From: Spongilla lacustris
Lineage: Eukaryota > Porifera > Demospongiae > Spongillida > Spongillidae
Reading direction: 5' to 3'
Length of the DNA stretch: 64,000 nt
Assembly (NCBI GenBank): GCA_949361645.1
Contig: OX442420.1
Span: forward strand, 4,509,882-4,573,881
In this document: piece by piece, positions 25,736 to 38,940 of the stretch
Layout: the number at the start of each line of letters is the position of its first letter
How positions within the stretch are numbered: the stretch's first letter is position 1
Notes under the pieces: generated by a model
Database searches by the model: none
The model's input: only the letters and a program-made list of their open reading frames with translations
Told to the model about the DNA's origin: nothing
Made by a program: the position numbers and the translations under genes

Positions 25736-28700
25736 AGATAGGATCGTAGTAGGAATCAGAGACGAAGCCCTGTCAAAAATGCAGCTTGATCCAGATCTCA
25801 CCTTGGAAAAAGCCAAGAAAATAGTAAGACAGCAGGAAGCAGTACAGGAACAGCAGCAAGTTCTGAAACGTATGGAAGACGTCACACTGGATGAAGCATC
25901 GGGCAGTAAAGGATACATAAGAGAAAGAGGCCAACCAAATAGCTACCCACAGAAGCTGATGGTGAGGTAGCAGGGAACAACAACCTTTTGAGTGAAAGCC
26001 CTACTACAAAAGCTACATGCTATCGATGTCATCGGAAGGGTCACTTTAGCAAGTGCTGCTCATCTACAGTAGTGGAAGATGTTTCGTCCGAGCATAGTGA
26101 TCTGAACTCGGTGTTTCTGGATACTCTGTCATTGACAAATGAAACTTCATGGGCAATCAATGTAATGGTTGAAGGTGGACACGTGAAGTTTAAAGTGGAC
26201 ACGGTGATGTAGTCACTGCAATATCGGAAAGGAGCTACAGAGGCCACAGTCGGAGAAAGCAGGAAGAAAACTGTATGGACCTGTACAATACCCCCTGAGA
26301 GTCTTTGGGCAGTTAAATGGCAAGGTGTCTTACAACAGAAAAGAAAGCATTGAAACTATTTTTGTTGGTGCAGGACTTCGGACAAACTTGTTGGGTCTTC
26401 CAGCCATCATTGCACTGAAACTAATAGCTACATTGGAAACAGTTAGTGTGTCATTCGTAATGGACGAGTTTCCAGCATTCTTTGAAGGACTGGGTAATCT
26501 TGGAGAACCTTTTGATATTCGCCTGCAGCCAAGTGCTAAACCATATGCACTTTTCACTCCACAGAATATCCTAATTCCATTGCGTCAGAAGGTTAGACAA
26601 GAGCTTGATAGAATGCTATCGTCAGGATTTATCTCAAAAGTGGACATTCCTACACCATGGTGTGCTGGCATGGTCGTGGCTCCCCAAAAGAATGGGGATA
26701 TCCGGATATGTGTGGATTTCAGGCCTCTTATAATAGCAGTGTTTTGAGAGAAGTGCATCCACTACCAAAGGTTGACAAAACCTGGCATTGCTAACTGGTG
26801 CAAGAATATTCAGCAAACTGGATGCAAATAGTGGATTTTGGCAGAACCCATTGACAGAACAGTAAAAGCTGCTTACAACGTTCATTACACCCTTCGGACG
26901 GTACTGCTTCAATAAAATGCCTTTTGGGATAAGCATGCAGTGCACCTGAGCACTTTCAAAAATGCATGAGTTGCATCCTGGAGGGCCTTAAAGGAGTTGT
27001 TTGCCAGATAGATGACATTTTAGTATTTGGCAAAGATCAAGACCAGCATGATGGACGGTTGATGGTGGTCCTGAGAATAATCCAGTCAGTGGGCGTAACA
27101 CTTAATAAGGATAAGTGTAAGTTTTCAATGTCCCAAGTCTCATTCCTGGGTCACATCATTGATGAAACAGGGATCTGAGCAGACCCTAAAAAAACTGCAG
27201 CTATACAAAACATTGAACCACCTCGAACTATCCCTGAATTGAGATGCATTCTTGGAATAGTGAACCAATTGGGCAAATTTTCTCCCAATCTGGCCCAAAT
27301 CACACACCCATTACAAGAAATACTAAGGAAAGCTCGACTGAAGCCCAACAATGGGCATTTACTGGAATTAAGAAGGAGCTCAGCCAGCCTACAGTGCTCT
27401 GCATTTATGACCCTAATGCTGAAACAAAAATATTAGCAGATGCTTCTTTGCATGGATTGGGTGCCTTACTTCTACAAAAGCATGATTCTGAGTGGAAACC
27501 TGTTGCATATGCCTCTTGTTCCTTGTCAGACATGGAAGCTAATTGTGCCAAAATAGAGAAAGAGGCATTGGCAAGTGTTTGGGCCTGCGAAAAGTTCTCC
27601 GCTTATGTCCTTGGTATGCAGTTCATGATCAGAACTAATCATAAGCCTCTTATTGCCTTATTTGAGTCAAAACACATGGATGAACTACCACCTCAGATCT
27701 TTAGGTTTAGACTCAGACTGGCAAGGTTTGATTACATGATCAAACATGTGGCTCGGAAGATGCTGTTTACTGCAAACACCTATCTCTTTTACCAAGACCA
27801 TTTACGGAGGGAGATGTCAGACATGAAACTGAAACAGAGTATCTGATGGAGGTATGTGTCAGAGACTTTCCAGCTAGTCCATAAAGACTACAAGTCTATT
27901 GCAATGCGCAGCAAAATGACCCAATTTGTGCAAAGGTTATTCAATACATTCAACGGGGTTGGCTAGACAAACACAAAATTGAACCTGCTTTAAAACACTA
28001 TTGTAAAGTACAGGGTGACCTGGTAGTTCATAAAAACCTTTTGTTGTACAGAAAACAAATTGTGGTACCAAAGGAACTTCAAAGGGAGACCCTAAAAAAA
28101 CTGCATCAAGGACACAAAGGGATTGTTGGATGCCAAGAAAGAGTGCGGATATCAGTTTGGTGGCCAGTTATTGGACAGCAGATTAAGGATCTTGTTCAGA
28201 GTTGCCCAACATGTGTGAGGGAATTCACACACCACCCAGAGCCTCTGATGTTCACTCCATTGCCTGATCTTCCATGGCAGTAAGATTCATTAGACCTATT
28301 TGTCTTCAAAGGAGAAAGTTATATTGTTGTTACAGTCTACTATTCATGATACCTGGAGGTGCTTAAATTAAGAGATACCACAGCAAAAGGGGTCATGATG
28401 CATTAAAGGCAATAGTTTCCTGGCATGGTACCTGAAACATTGGTTTCTGATAATGGCCCACAGTTCTCCTCAGAACCGTTTACATTATTTGCAGTAGAAT
28501 ACAATTTCATGCATGTGACAAGCAGCCCTCACTTTCCCAGGAGCAATGGGCATGCTGAAAGATCAGTGCAAACTGTCAAGAATATTTGAGGAAGTCAGAG
28601 GACCCCTTATTGGCAATGCTCATCTATCGATCAAACCCTTTACCATGATGTAAACTTTTACCTGCTGAACTTCTAATGGGAAGGTGACTGTGTACTAACT

Positions 28701-29270
28701 TTCCCTTACTCCCAGAAGAATTGAAGCCTAAATGGCCATCCTTGAAGGAGTTCCGAATACAAGATGACGAAGAAGAAAAAGGGCAAGATAAATTATGATA
28801 TGCGTCACCAGACTCATTCACTTTCCCAAATCTCAGATGATACTGCCTAATGGATTAATAATAAGAAACATCAGCCAACACTGGGCAGAGTGATAGAGCC
28901 AGCAGCAGCACCCCACTCCTACATTGTCACTACTGAAGATGGTGGACAATCGCCAACATCTAAATGTCATTCCTGAGAACCCCAAAACATTAAAAGGTCA
29001 GGAACAACAGAAGCAACCCTCAGAAACACAAGCAGAGACAAAGCATAGTGAACCAAAACAAGTACAATGGTCACACCAAATGATGCCACTCGAACAGGAG
29101 CTGGTATTCATCCTTCTGAGCGATATGGGATGGTTGTTACAACTTCCTGATCTGTGGAAAGGGAGATGTGGTGTAAACTGTATGCTAAGTATAATTGTTA
29201 ATCTGTGCGATATATAGAACTGTGATTATTAATAAATATTTGAGAGCTTGTCAAACGCTACAATGTGCAT
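25736..29270 (+). mobile_element. Gypsy (Ty3-type) retroelement, decayed
   Basis: Remains of gag and pol are in order. The gag C-terminal part is at 25,740-25,970. A CCHC knuckle (CYRCHRKGHFSKC) starts at 26,018. The protease active-site region near 26,200 is disrupted by a one-base shift. RT is at 26,480-27,180 with IDD at the active site, RNase H at 27,410-27,850, the integrase H2C2 finger at 28,090-28,230 and the D-D-E core at 28,290-28,600, followed by the pol C-terminus to about 29,140. A purine tract then precedes a TG at 29,167 that could start a 3' LTR. Many stops and shifts make it inactive, and the 5' part including any 5' LTR is missing. It is similar to the K02A2.6-like Gypsy group of invertebrates. 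Confidence 0.88.
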
Positions 29271-30131
29271 GCCCATAAATTATCATCATCATCATTAGTT
29301 GTACATTTTTCACATTGAATTAAAAACACCCACATTGGTGGTAGTTGCTTGACTGAGGATTATATGAACATGCATGGAATAAGATCTATAAAGTTTTTTA
29401 GTAGTACCACTGTTTTGCAGAGTGAGCCATCTATGTCAACCATGCATATGGCACTAATTTGTGAATAAAGAACCATGCAGAGGTGTACATATTCACACCA
29501 TATGCATTGATGGACCAGAGGTGTACATATGCACACCATTGATGGACCAGAGGTGTGCATATGCATAGTGACACCATTGATGGACCAGAGGTGTACACGA
29601 CCTTACCACTGGTAACTAACCGTTGGAATGTATCCTTCAAGAACTCTGAAACTGTAATTGAACAGCAAAACAGAAGTGTGTAACATAAAGATGACACACC
29701 CAAATACATTACACCACATTTCACATGGCACACAATATTGCACATATGACATCAAATGACCATCTGAAATGTCACATGACACTGACACAGATCAACTGTC
29801 AACTGACACACCACCTGACACATCACATGACACATCACATGACACTAACACATACTTGCCTAATGTTTTCAAGACTTGAGGACAGACTCAAAGGATGTGG
29901 GAGGTGAAATGTTAGCCTGTGCAGAGGGAGGAGGGGGGTGGGGGCATGAGTTTACTCACTGCATGCCCACATGAAGCCAACCATAGACCTATGTTGTAAT
30001 TTGGTCCCTTTTTGACTGTAGTCTGGGGATGTGGTAAGAGAAGGTGGCATGTGACAAGGTAAGGTGGGTGGTATGGTGAGGGTAAGGTGAGGTAAGGTGG
30101 TTGTGTGATGAGGGATGTGATGAGGTATATA
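29271..30131. repeat. Spacer with short tandem repeats
   Basis: At 29,480-29,600 there are about four units of roughly 33-37 bp (GATGGACCAGAGGTGTACAT...). At 29,755-29,860 there are CACATGACA-type repeats, and at 30,035-30,125 AAGGTG-type repeats. Positions 29,437-29,470 match 23,455-23,490. No gene was seen. Confidence 0.75.
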
Positions 30132-30378
30132 TGGGGGTACCGATTATCCCGTGACACCGGGCCGGACGGTATTCTCGCATGTAGCACGTTATGTTATTCT
30201 ATCCCAGTTTATGCGCATCGTTGGGTCTGCTTGGATCCGATGTGAGACCATGCACGTTTGAGAACATTAAGTGCGAGGATAATCATTCATATATAATATA
30301 TGCATCATGCATTTTACATTACAAGTGTGAAAGCGGGGGAATATGGTATGATTATCAACATGCATGCATGCCATTCTC

Positions 30379-32145
<1,767 letters not shown>

Positions 32146-32197
32146 TGTTTACTGAGTTTCGAATAGCTGCTTGTGTTGCTGCGGTGCCAACGGTGGT

Positions 32198-32204
32198 CTT
32201 TATA
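32198..32204 (-). promoter_or_regulatory. TATA box of collagen B
   Basis: TATAAAG on the minus strand, 53 bp upstream of the ATG, identical in sequence and spacing to the one in copy A. Confidence 0.6.
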
Positions 32205-32964
32205 TCCAGATCGTACACGTCACATATATGGCCTCAGAACATTAACGGAATCCTTGTGTGTCAGGTGTGGCGGTAAAAGACATCACTTCCACCGATTTAT
32301 GTGGGTGAGCACTTAGGCAAAATGATTTAAAAAATAGTGGGTGTTATATGCGTGGCGCTGGTACTAGCTACCCATTTACTAATTACTAATAATATACCCT
32401 TCACATGATGCACAACTCAGTTCTCATAATAGGGATCTGCATGTTTCCTAGCCTTTGTACCAATGTATGAATGCGTGCGTCATGCATGCACTACAAACTA
32501 CAAAGTCATGAAAATAAATGGGGTTTCTATAGGCACCTAATTCAAAATAGGGAGTTTTCTTTGACTGAAGGTTTGCTTGTTGGTATATAAATAATATCAT
32601 GACGTGCTAAAGCATGTAGGTCCTGTTATTGAATGACGTACATGTGTATGTCGCCTGTCTACATCTACACTGTACATATATGCATGCTGCCAATAAGAGG
32701 AATTTTTTTCTCCATGCAGCTTGCCACGCTGAAGAGCACATACTGAAGGCCGATATCCCGGCAACGAAACCACATGTAGACACATGCAGCCCGGTCACGC
32801 ACAATCAAAATAACTATAAAGCCATGCATTAATTGGGACACCGCACAGTTTATTGTTTGGTGAACAATGGCCCCAGCTTATTATTGCAAAGTGGTGCATG
32901 TACACATGTTTATGTAGAAACACGTACGCGACTACATTACACAATTATGCGGCTGTATAGCCAT

Positions 32965-33985
32965 ACATGTATGTAAATACCCGCGGGCAATGCGCGTCCA
33001 AGCGATGCGCGTAGGGGGTATAAAAAGCAGCATGCCAGGCATAGGGGACTTTCCTTTTATCACGTGACGTGCAGCTTGGCCAGCTCGGTCTCTAACACTA
33101 ACATAGGCGCCGGAACCGGGGGAGCTGTGTCAGGTGGGAGTGTACTGAGACATAACTGTAGACATCCGTGCGCGTGGGCATCAAGATCTGGGCTGAGACA
33201 CAAGGTGGGAGCCAACGGTGTGGACAATGGTGTCGGTCCTGTGGTTCCATCACGTGCGGGTACCCATTCAGGCCTATATGAGGGGGAGCATCGCTCCCCC
33301 AATTTTTTTTTAACGAAAAATGATGACTAAAGCAACGCCGAGTGTTTGAATGAATTAAAGCATAATATCAATGATTAAAGTGATACGTGTAATAAAACCC
33401 GCATGGCAAGTAATAAGTTACGAGTGTTATTAAACGCTCCCGTGTTTTAAATCCGTTCCGACGCCTCTGAACTACGCGTGCGATATATATAGCTAACCAG
33501 AATAGAATAATGCAGGAAAGACGAACAATGAGGGGCCTGGGGTCACTCAAGAATTTGCAACCACGGCAACTGCTATAGTACTAGTGGAGTTGCATAGACC
33601 CAACGCTATGTGCTTAGTGAGAATATTAATCCATCACACTAAGTACGCATCAGCGCAAAAGTTGTAAAGGGTCATCAAATAATGCATAACTTTGTAGAGG
33701 AAACGTAAAAGGACATAGCATACTAGGTCAGTCGGGTTACTACGGATGAATACTAGTTTACGCGTTGGAGCCCAGAAGTATTCGCTGTCTTTTTGGTCAA
33801 GCTTCAGTATGGCGGCGTACCCTTTTGGATTTAAAAATAAATGAATAATAATAATAATATAATAAAATGGCACGTGACTTTTGACAGCATACGCGCTCGA
33901 TGCTATCTCGGGATCCGGACAAGCGCGATAACATCAAGGGGCGCTAGTAGTGACATAGGTATGGATACGGCAACTCCTTTTTAAA
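32965..33985. mobile_element. Insertion block private to collagen copy B
   Basis: In copy A the flank passes from GCGGCTG (23,342) straight to TTAACTTAATTCA (23,366). In copy B about 1 kb separates the same sequences (32,955 and 33,987). The block contains GCGCCGGAACCGGGGGAGC (about 33,108) and GGGGGAGCATCGCTCCCCCAATT (about 33,279), which look like parts of one type of G-rich transposon end. No complete element could be drawn. Confidence 0.5.
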
Positions 33986-34369
33986 TGTAAACTTAATTCA
34001 GCATTGATTATAGTAGTTTTTAATTCAGTTCGTTTTTCACTATTATTTAAAATCAAAAAAGAAAAAAAAAAAACAGAGAATGACTGATAAAATAATTCAT
34101 TTTCAGTCTTATCTACCCTTGGGCGCGTTTCACAATCTGTGAAATAGCTGCATGAACATGCACTCCCGCATTTCAACCACACATTCTCTGCAAGGGCAAG
34201 TCTCATACCCAGACCCATAGCGTCACAGCAGCAGATGGATTACATCACCGCTACGTTCGTTCAAGGGTCTGGGAAAATGCCTTAGAAAATTAAAAAGTGG
34301 AATTTTTATTTTATTCATAGCTGACACACAAAATTCATACATTACTGTTACTACTGGTTATGGTTTAGG

Positions 34370-35400
34370 TGTTGCGGTGTTCAGTGTGGTCCAAGATCAT
34401 TCGCAGCGAAGGATACTTAAAGTCATTGAAGTGAGAGATTGCTTACAAGAGCTTTGTGGAGTGCAAATTGGTTCCAGAGTGCTAATGGTTGATGAATAAC
34501 AGCTCGAAATCGGACTCAAACAGCCTTACGCATGCAAGAGCTGCTACTCTGAGTTGGAAAAGATTGTAAACGTTAAAGCTAAACTCCAAAGAATTGCAAC
34601 CGAGGTGAAAGACAGAATAAAGGCATTGTATCACGATTCCTTTTTCAAACTGTAGCTGACATCAAGTGCAGTAGTCAAATGGCATTGGACACACACTTGG
34701 CGTCTACAGAGAAGAGAAACCAAAATCACCTTTTGTAGTGGTAAGCTAAGTTCAAAGCATATCATTGCATCATTATATGTGTCAAACTTATTATACTAGG
34801 TCACTGTGAAATTTAAAACACGGCAATGCCATCACATACTTCATGGCACACCAAAGAGACTTACTAAGTCCTTAGTGAGGGGAAATTGAAATGCAGTTTT
34901 GAATAGATTGTTCAAGAGTATCAATATGGTAATAAAAGCCACAGGAAAAATTGGTATAGCAATACAGAAAGAAATCAAATATTATATTGTGTTCTTATGG
35001 AGTATTTCTCACGGAAGACCATTATCCTTGATTTGAAAAGAGTGGCACCAATACAAGTTATCAGCCTTGAGCACTGCCTAAGCAAAGTTTATAAAGAGAG
35101 GGTGGACTGCGTATTGTGTGCTTGTGCATGCAGAACATTATGCAACATCTCATTTCTGTACAATTGTATGCAGGACATGCTGGAAAGATGGTATATATTC
35201 TAGTATTACTTGTTTTGAAAGTTAATCTGTATCTTAATGTTAGGTATACACAAGACTGCAATCATTAGGATTTAGTGTGTCAGCACTGGTTACCATAAAA
35301 TTGCTTTAACACCTTGGTGTTGACCATGATGGAGCTGTATGTACATGGAGAGATGCTCTGGTGCAATTCATTTTAATGCAGATGCTGATGTGACAAAGGT
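34370..35400 (+). pseudogene. Exon remnants of an unnamed repetitive gene family
   Basis: Plus-strand reading shows YACKSCYSELEKIVNVK (about 34,520), then IMQHLISVQLYAGHAGK (about 35,125-35,190), then RLQSLGFSVSALVTIKLL, a stop, and HLGVDHDGAVCTWRDALVQ (about 35,247-35,370). The blocks look like consecutive exons, and I associate them with transposon-borne proteins common in sponge and cnidarian genomes. I cannot name the family. Stops and shifts make it non-functional. Confidence 0.35.
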
Positions 35401-35683
35401 AAGTAACTTGTTTTTTCCCCCCAATATATTATTTTTTGAATAATCATTGGTAATGCTTTATTACCGCGTGGGAGATGAAGATGTAAAAGCAGTTAAAATC
35501 TTTTCCTTAATGCAGTTTTCTGTACATTTTATGTACATATTGTATTGATCTAAATTAGGCTTTCCCACAGGAAAGGAAAATTTGTCCCTAAAACCTTATG
35601 AAACTGTTTATAGATAGTAGCTACTTCTAAATACTTATGACAGTATATTAGGCTTCAGTCTGCTTTATCAGCATGCCTTGTAA

Positions 35684-35960
35684 GCTCTTCAGCCATTTGC
35701 AGAACTATGCTGCTTACTGATGACTTTGCTGTTATAGTATAAAAAAATATTTGCCTTTGTAGGTGGAACATTGACTATGACTGGATCTTCCATGCATAGA
35801 CGACCAATAACGACCTTTCTTGTTAAAGGTGTTGCAGTGGCAATTAAAGCCATGATCTTCACATTACATGGCATAATGCTCCTAATCTCGCCAATACGAG
35901 CAAATTCATGCCAAAATGATTCCCCACTACAAAAATAACCACATAAACAAAACAAAATAA
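35684..35960 (-). pseudogene. RecQ-like helicase fragment
   Basis: One reading frame gives IGEIRSIMPCNVKIMALIAT followed by ATPLTRKVVIGRLCMEDPVI. This corresponds to the motif III region (T-A-T-A) of SF2/RecQ-type DNA helicases, with the usual 'TR..VI..L.M.DP' continuation. An acceptor-like AG precedes it. Neither the ATP-binding motifs nor the C-terminal half is visible, so this is one exon or a relic. Such helicase fragments are often carried by mobile DNA. Confidence 0.55.
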
Positions 35961-36007
35961 ACATGTACTAACACATGTCAATCTATATACATGTATATAA
36001 CGGTGAA

Positions 36008-36018
36008 GTGTGTGTGTG

Positions 36019-36058
<40 letters not shown>
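36008..36058. repeat. (TG)n microsatellite
   Basis: A near-pure TG run. It is followed at about 36,070 by GGTTCGAATCC, which is like a tRNA-type B box. A SINE is conceivable, but no A box lies upstream. Confidence 0.85.
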
Positions 36059-36060
<2 letters not shown>

Positions 36061-36469
36061 GCACATTTTTGGGTTCGAATCCTGGTGAGGTCGATTTGAG
36101 ATGAAGTGAGATGGAACATCCCATCTCGCAGAGCTAGCTAGGGGGTATGGGGGAGCACTATTAGCTTCCCCATTACCACAAAAGCTCATTTTACGCGCTT
36201 GGCAATAATGACATAAGCCACTGGGTAAGCTTATAAGGTTAACAAAAGAGAGGAAAATGGAATGCAAATTTAAAATATTTTAACATGATGCATGTACATT
36301 TACATGTATGAGGTTGCGTGCATGCACAACTGTCAAAAGGGCTGTTATTAGGTGCTATTTTACATATGAATCATAAATGTGTATTGCAGATTTAACTATT
36401 GTATCTGTACATACATGTTAGTTTAGTCATAGAGAATACGTGATTGAGACAATCGTCTGTTGTTCTTCA

Positions 36470-38150
36470 TTACAAATAATTGACAGACTTCATCAACATC
36501 TATTGGCACATCATGATGCAAGTGCAGCAGAGCTAAACCTGCAAGGTGTTCCATCATAGATTACTGGATTGGCAACGCCCGTGAAAAATTGGTTCAATTC
36601 GATGCTCGACACAGTCACGTAATGAATATTTATGGCTGAAACTGATACACTTGAAGATCTCCTGCTCCAGGAAAATTCGGAACGACCTAAGAAAGCTTTA
36701 AGGGGTGTGAATAATGCTCGATGGTTTCAAAACACTATTTAGACATTTTTTGTTAGACCTCCACTAACCTCACAAATCTTTCTCTACAACACACACTGCT
36801 GGTACCAAGATAAACGGATCACATCCTACCCTATTGCCTGGATGAAATCTTGTTGACATTTCCTGGACAACATGGTCCATGAATGGAATTGCAATATAAA
36901 TGCGATAACAATCTTCAGTACTTGAGTTTTCTGTTATAGCATTTGCTTGCCCTGTTTGCCGTCTACTAAGACGTGGAATTTCAATAATTGTTTCCACCTT
37001 ACTTGCAAACCTGTTTGCATCAACAAACCAGTCTGAAAACTCATCATCCATCTTACTTTGCAGTTCTTTTAGATTATTTATGCACTTATCTATCATGTTC
37101 TTTGCATGCACAATATCCTGATCTTTTTGTTTGTAGCTTCACAGCAAGAAGTTTCAGAATTTCTAACACGTTTTTGGCTACAATAAATGCAACAATGTGT
37201 TGAGATGATTTCAAACTGTGAAGTAAACCTTGAGCCCCCTAACTTTAGTCTCAGCATCCCATGGCCAGGTCCTCTCTAGGTCCATGTCTGAATATGCATA
37301 TTGGTTTGTGATCAGTTCAAAGCAATTGCAAAGTTACATGTATAACTGAATGAAGTTCATAAAAGGAGCATCTATGTCTCTCTATCCAATGGGTTTTACA
37401 TAAACCCTTTACCTTTGTCTTTTCATGCTGGCATTCAAACGTGTCTAAAACATGCATCAAATAATATTTCAATTATCAGCCCGATCATATTTCTTATGAT
37501 AGGAATAGTGCAAGCCGAAGCAATACTTAATTTTCAATACATGGCTTCTGCAATGTGTGTAGGGGAAATGGTGCGTATTCTAGCCTGTAATCAAATAATT
37601 TCTGATGCCATTGCTGAAGCACCATCGTATGCTAGTCCTCTGAACTTCAAAATATTACTTATTATGTTATTCTCTTTAGGCTTTGTAAAATAGCTTGAGC
37701 TATATGGGCTCCACTAGCCCTTTTCAGTTCAACAAAGTCTAAGAATAGCTCCTGGATTTCATCATATGATACGAATCTCAAGCAGACAGCCAAAATCTCT
37801 TTATCAGCATGCTTTATCAGTAACCTCACTATTATAGAGAATACAGCTGATGAACTTTGTAATATTTCAGTTGTTTTCTTCCTAATGTAGCTAGCTAGTA
37901 TGTCAATGATTTCATTTTGAGTAGTTTTAGAGTTGCACATAGCATTTCTCTTGCCATGCTCAAGGTGGTGCATCCATAATCTCATCATTTTTAGAGAATG
38001 CTTGTAAAATTGCTATAAAATTACCTTTATTGATTGCTACATTAGTATAGTCATCTCTGTGCCTTCGCAAGGGGATGTTCTGCTTACCACAGACAATATT
38101 CCTTTTGTGATGAATTTCAAAATATGGAAATCTATGTCATATGTTTCTTT
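36470..38150 (-). pseudogene. hAT-family transposase relic
   Basis: Blocks are in the right order for a hAT transposase of the P52rIPK/ZMYM type. The N-terminal part is at 37,990-37,670 (NSKTTQNEIIDILASYI, then IQELFLDFVELKR). The YDGASAM...QARI...LC catalytic-region relic is at 37,640-37,420. At 37,111-36,790 lie the insertion domain and RRQTGQANA...YRIYIAIPFMDH segment. The C-terminal dimerisation end (HLAGLALLHLHHDVPIDVD) is near 36,545-36,485. Several stops and frame changes are present and no inverted ends were found. Confidence 0.72.
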
Positions 38151-38940
38151 TACCACTGCTGATATCTATATGGTAGCGAATTGTTTCAGGATTATCTATA
38201 TAAGGCCAAGCTGAGCATTACAGCATCTTTGTGATACTGACTTTGATCATGTAAAGCTAAGTACCCTTGTCTACCTGCATGAGTAGGATCTGACCTTACT
38301 CTAAGCTCCAGGCAAGCTTAGATGTATATGACACACTATATGCAGGATCCTTAGCATTATTTAGGATGTAGGAATTTTATGCATCAATTATACCAAAAGT
38401 GATGAAACTGAAGAGATTATGGAAATTATGCAATTATGAAGTTACAAATATTACATGCCTATATTTAGTAAGTTCATGAAACAAAATAGGTTTTAATGTA
38501 GGCAAATTTTCTAGAAGCCAGCAATAACGGATGCACAATGAGTCAAAAACATGCAGCATTGTTAAGAGATCTGAATCAATCCTATAGGCTTGTTCAGTGA
38601 TGCCTTCATAAGCCTCCAATAATGATAACACTTGCAGGTGTGCAAAAGGAGGCTTTACAATTACGTGATTAGCCTAATATAATTAAAATTGGTATGCATT
38701 GAAAGGTGTTGATCCAAGAACAATATATGACTCCACTTTCTCTGCTCTCAATAATACATAGCTAAATATTGTATATGCACGCTGTAACATACATCTTCCT
38801 TTTACCGTAAAGGTCACATTGCAATTTTCTGTATGCACTGCACTGTACATGTTCTTATACATGTATGGAGTAGTCACAATGTTTACAACTACATTTTTGT
38901 TGGTTACATTGAAAATGCTGGGATATATCTTTGCACATAT

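Noticed and set aside
36060..36090. GGTTCGAATCC, like a tRNA T-loop/B box
   Set aside because: No cloverleaf or A box around it, and the upstream DNA is a TG repeat. At most a degraded SINE.
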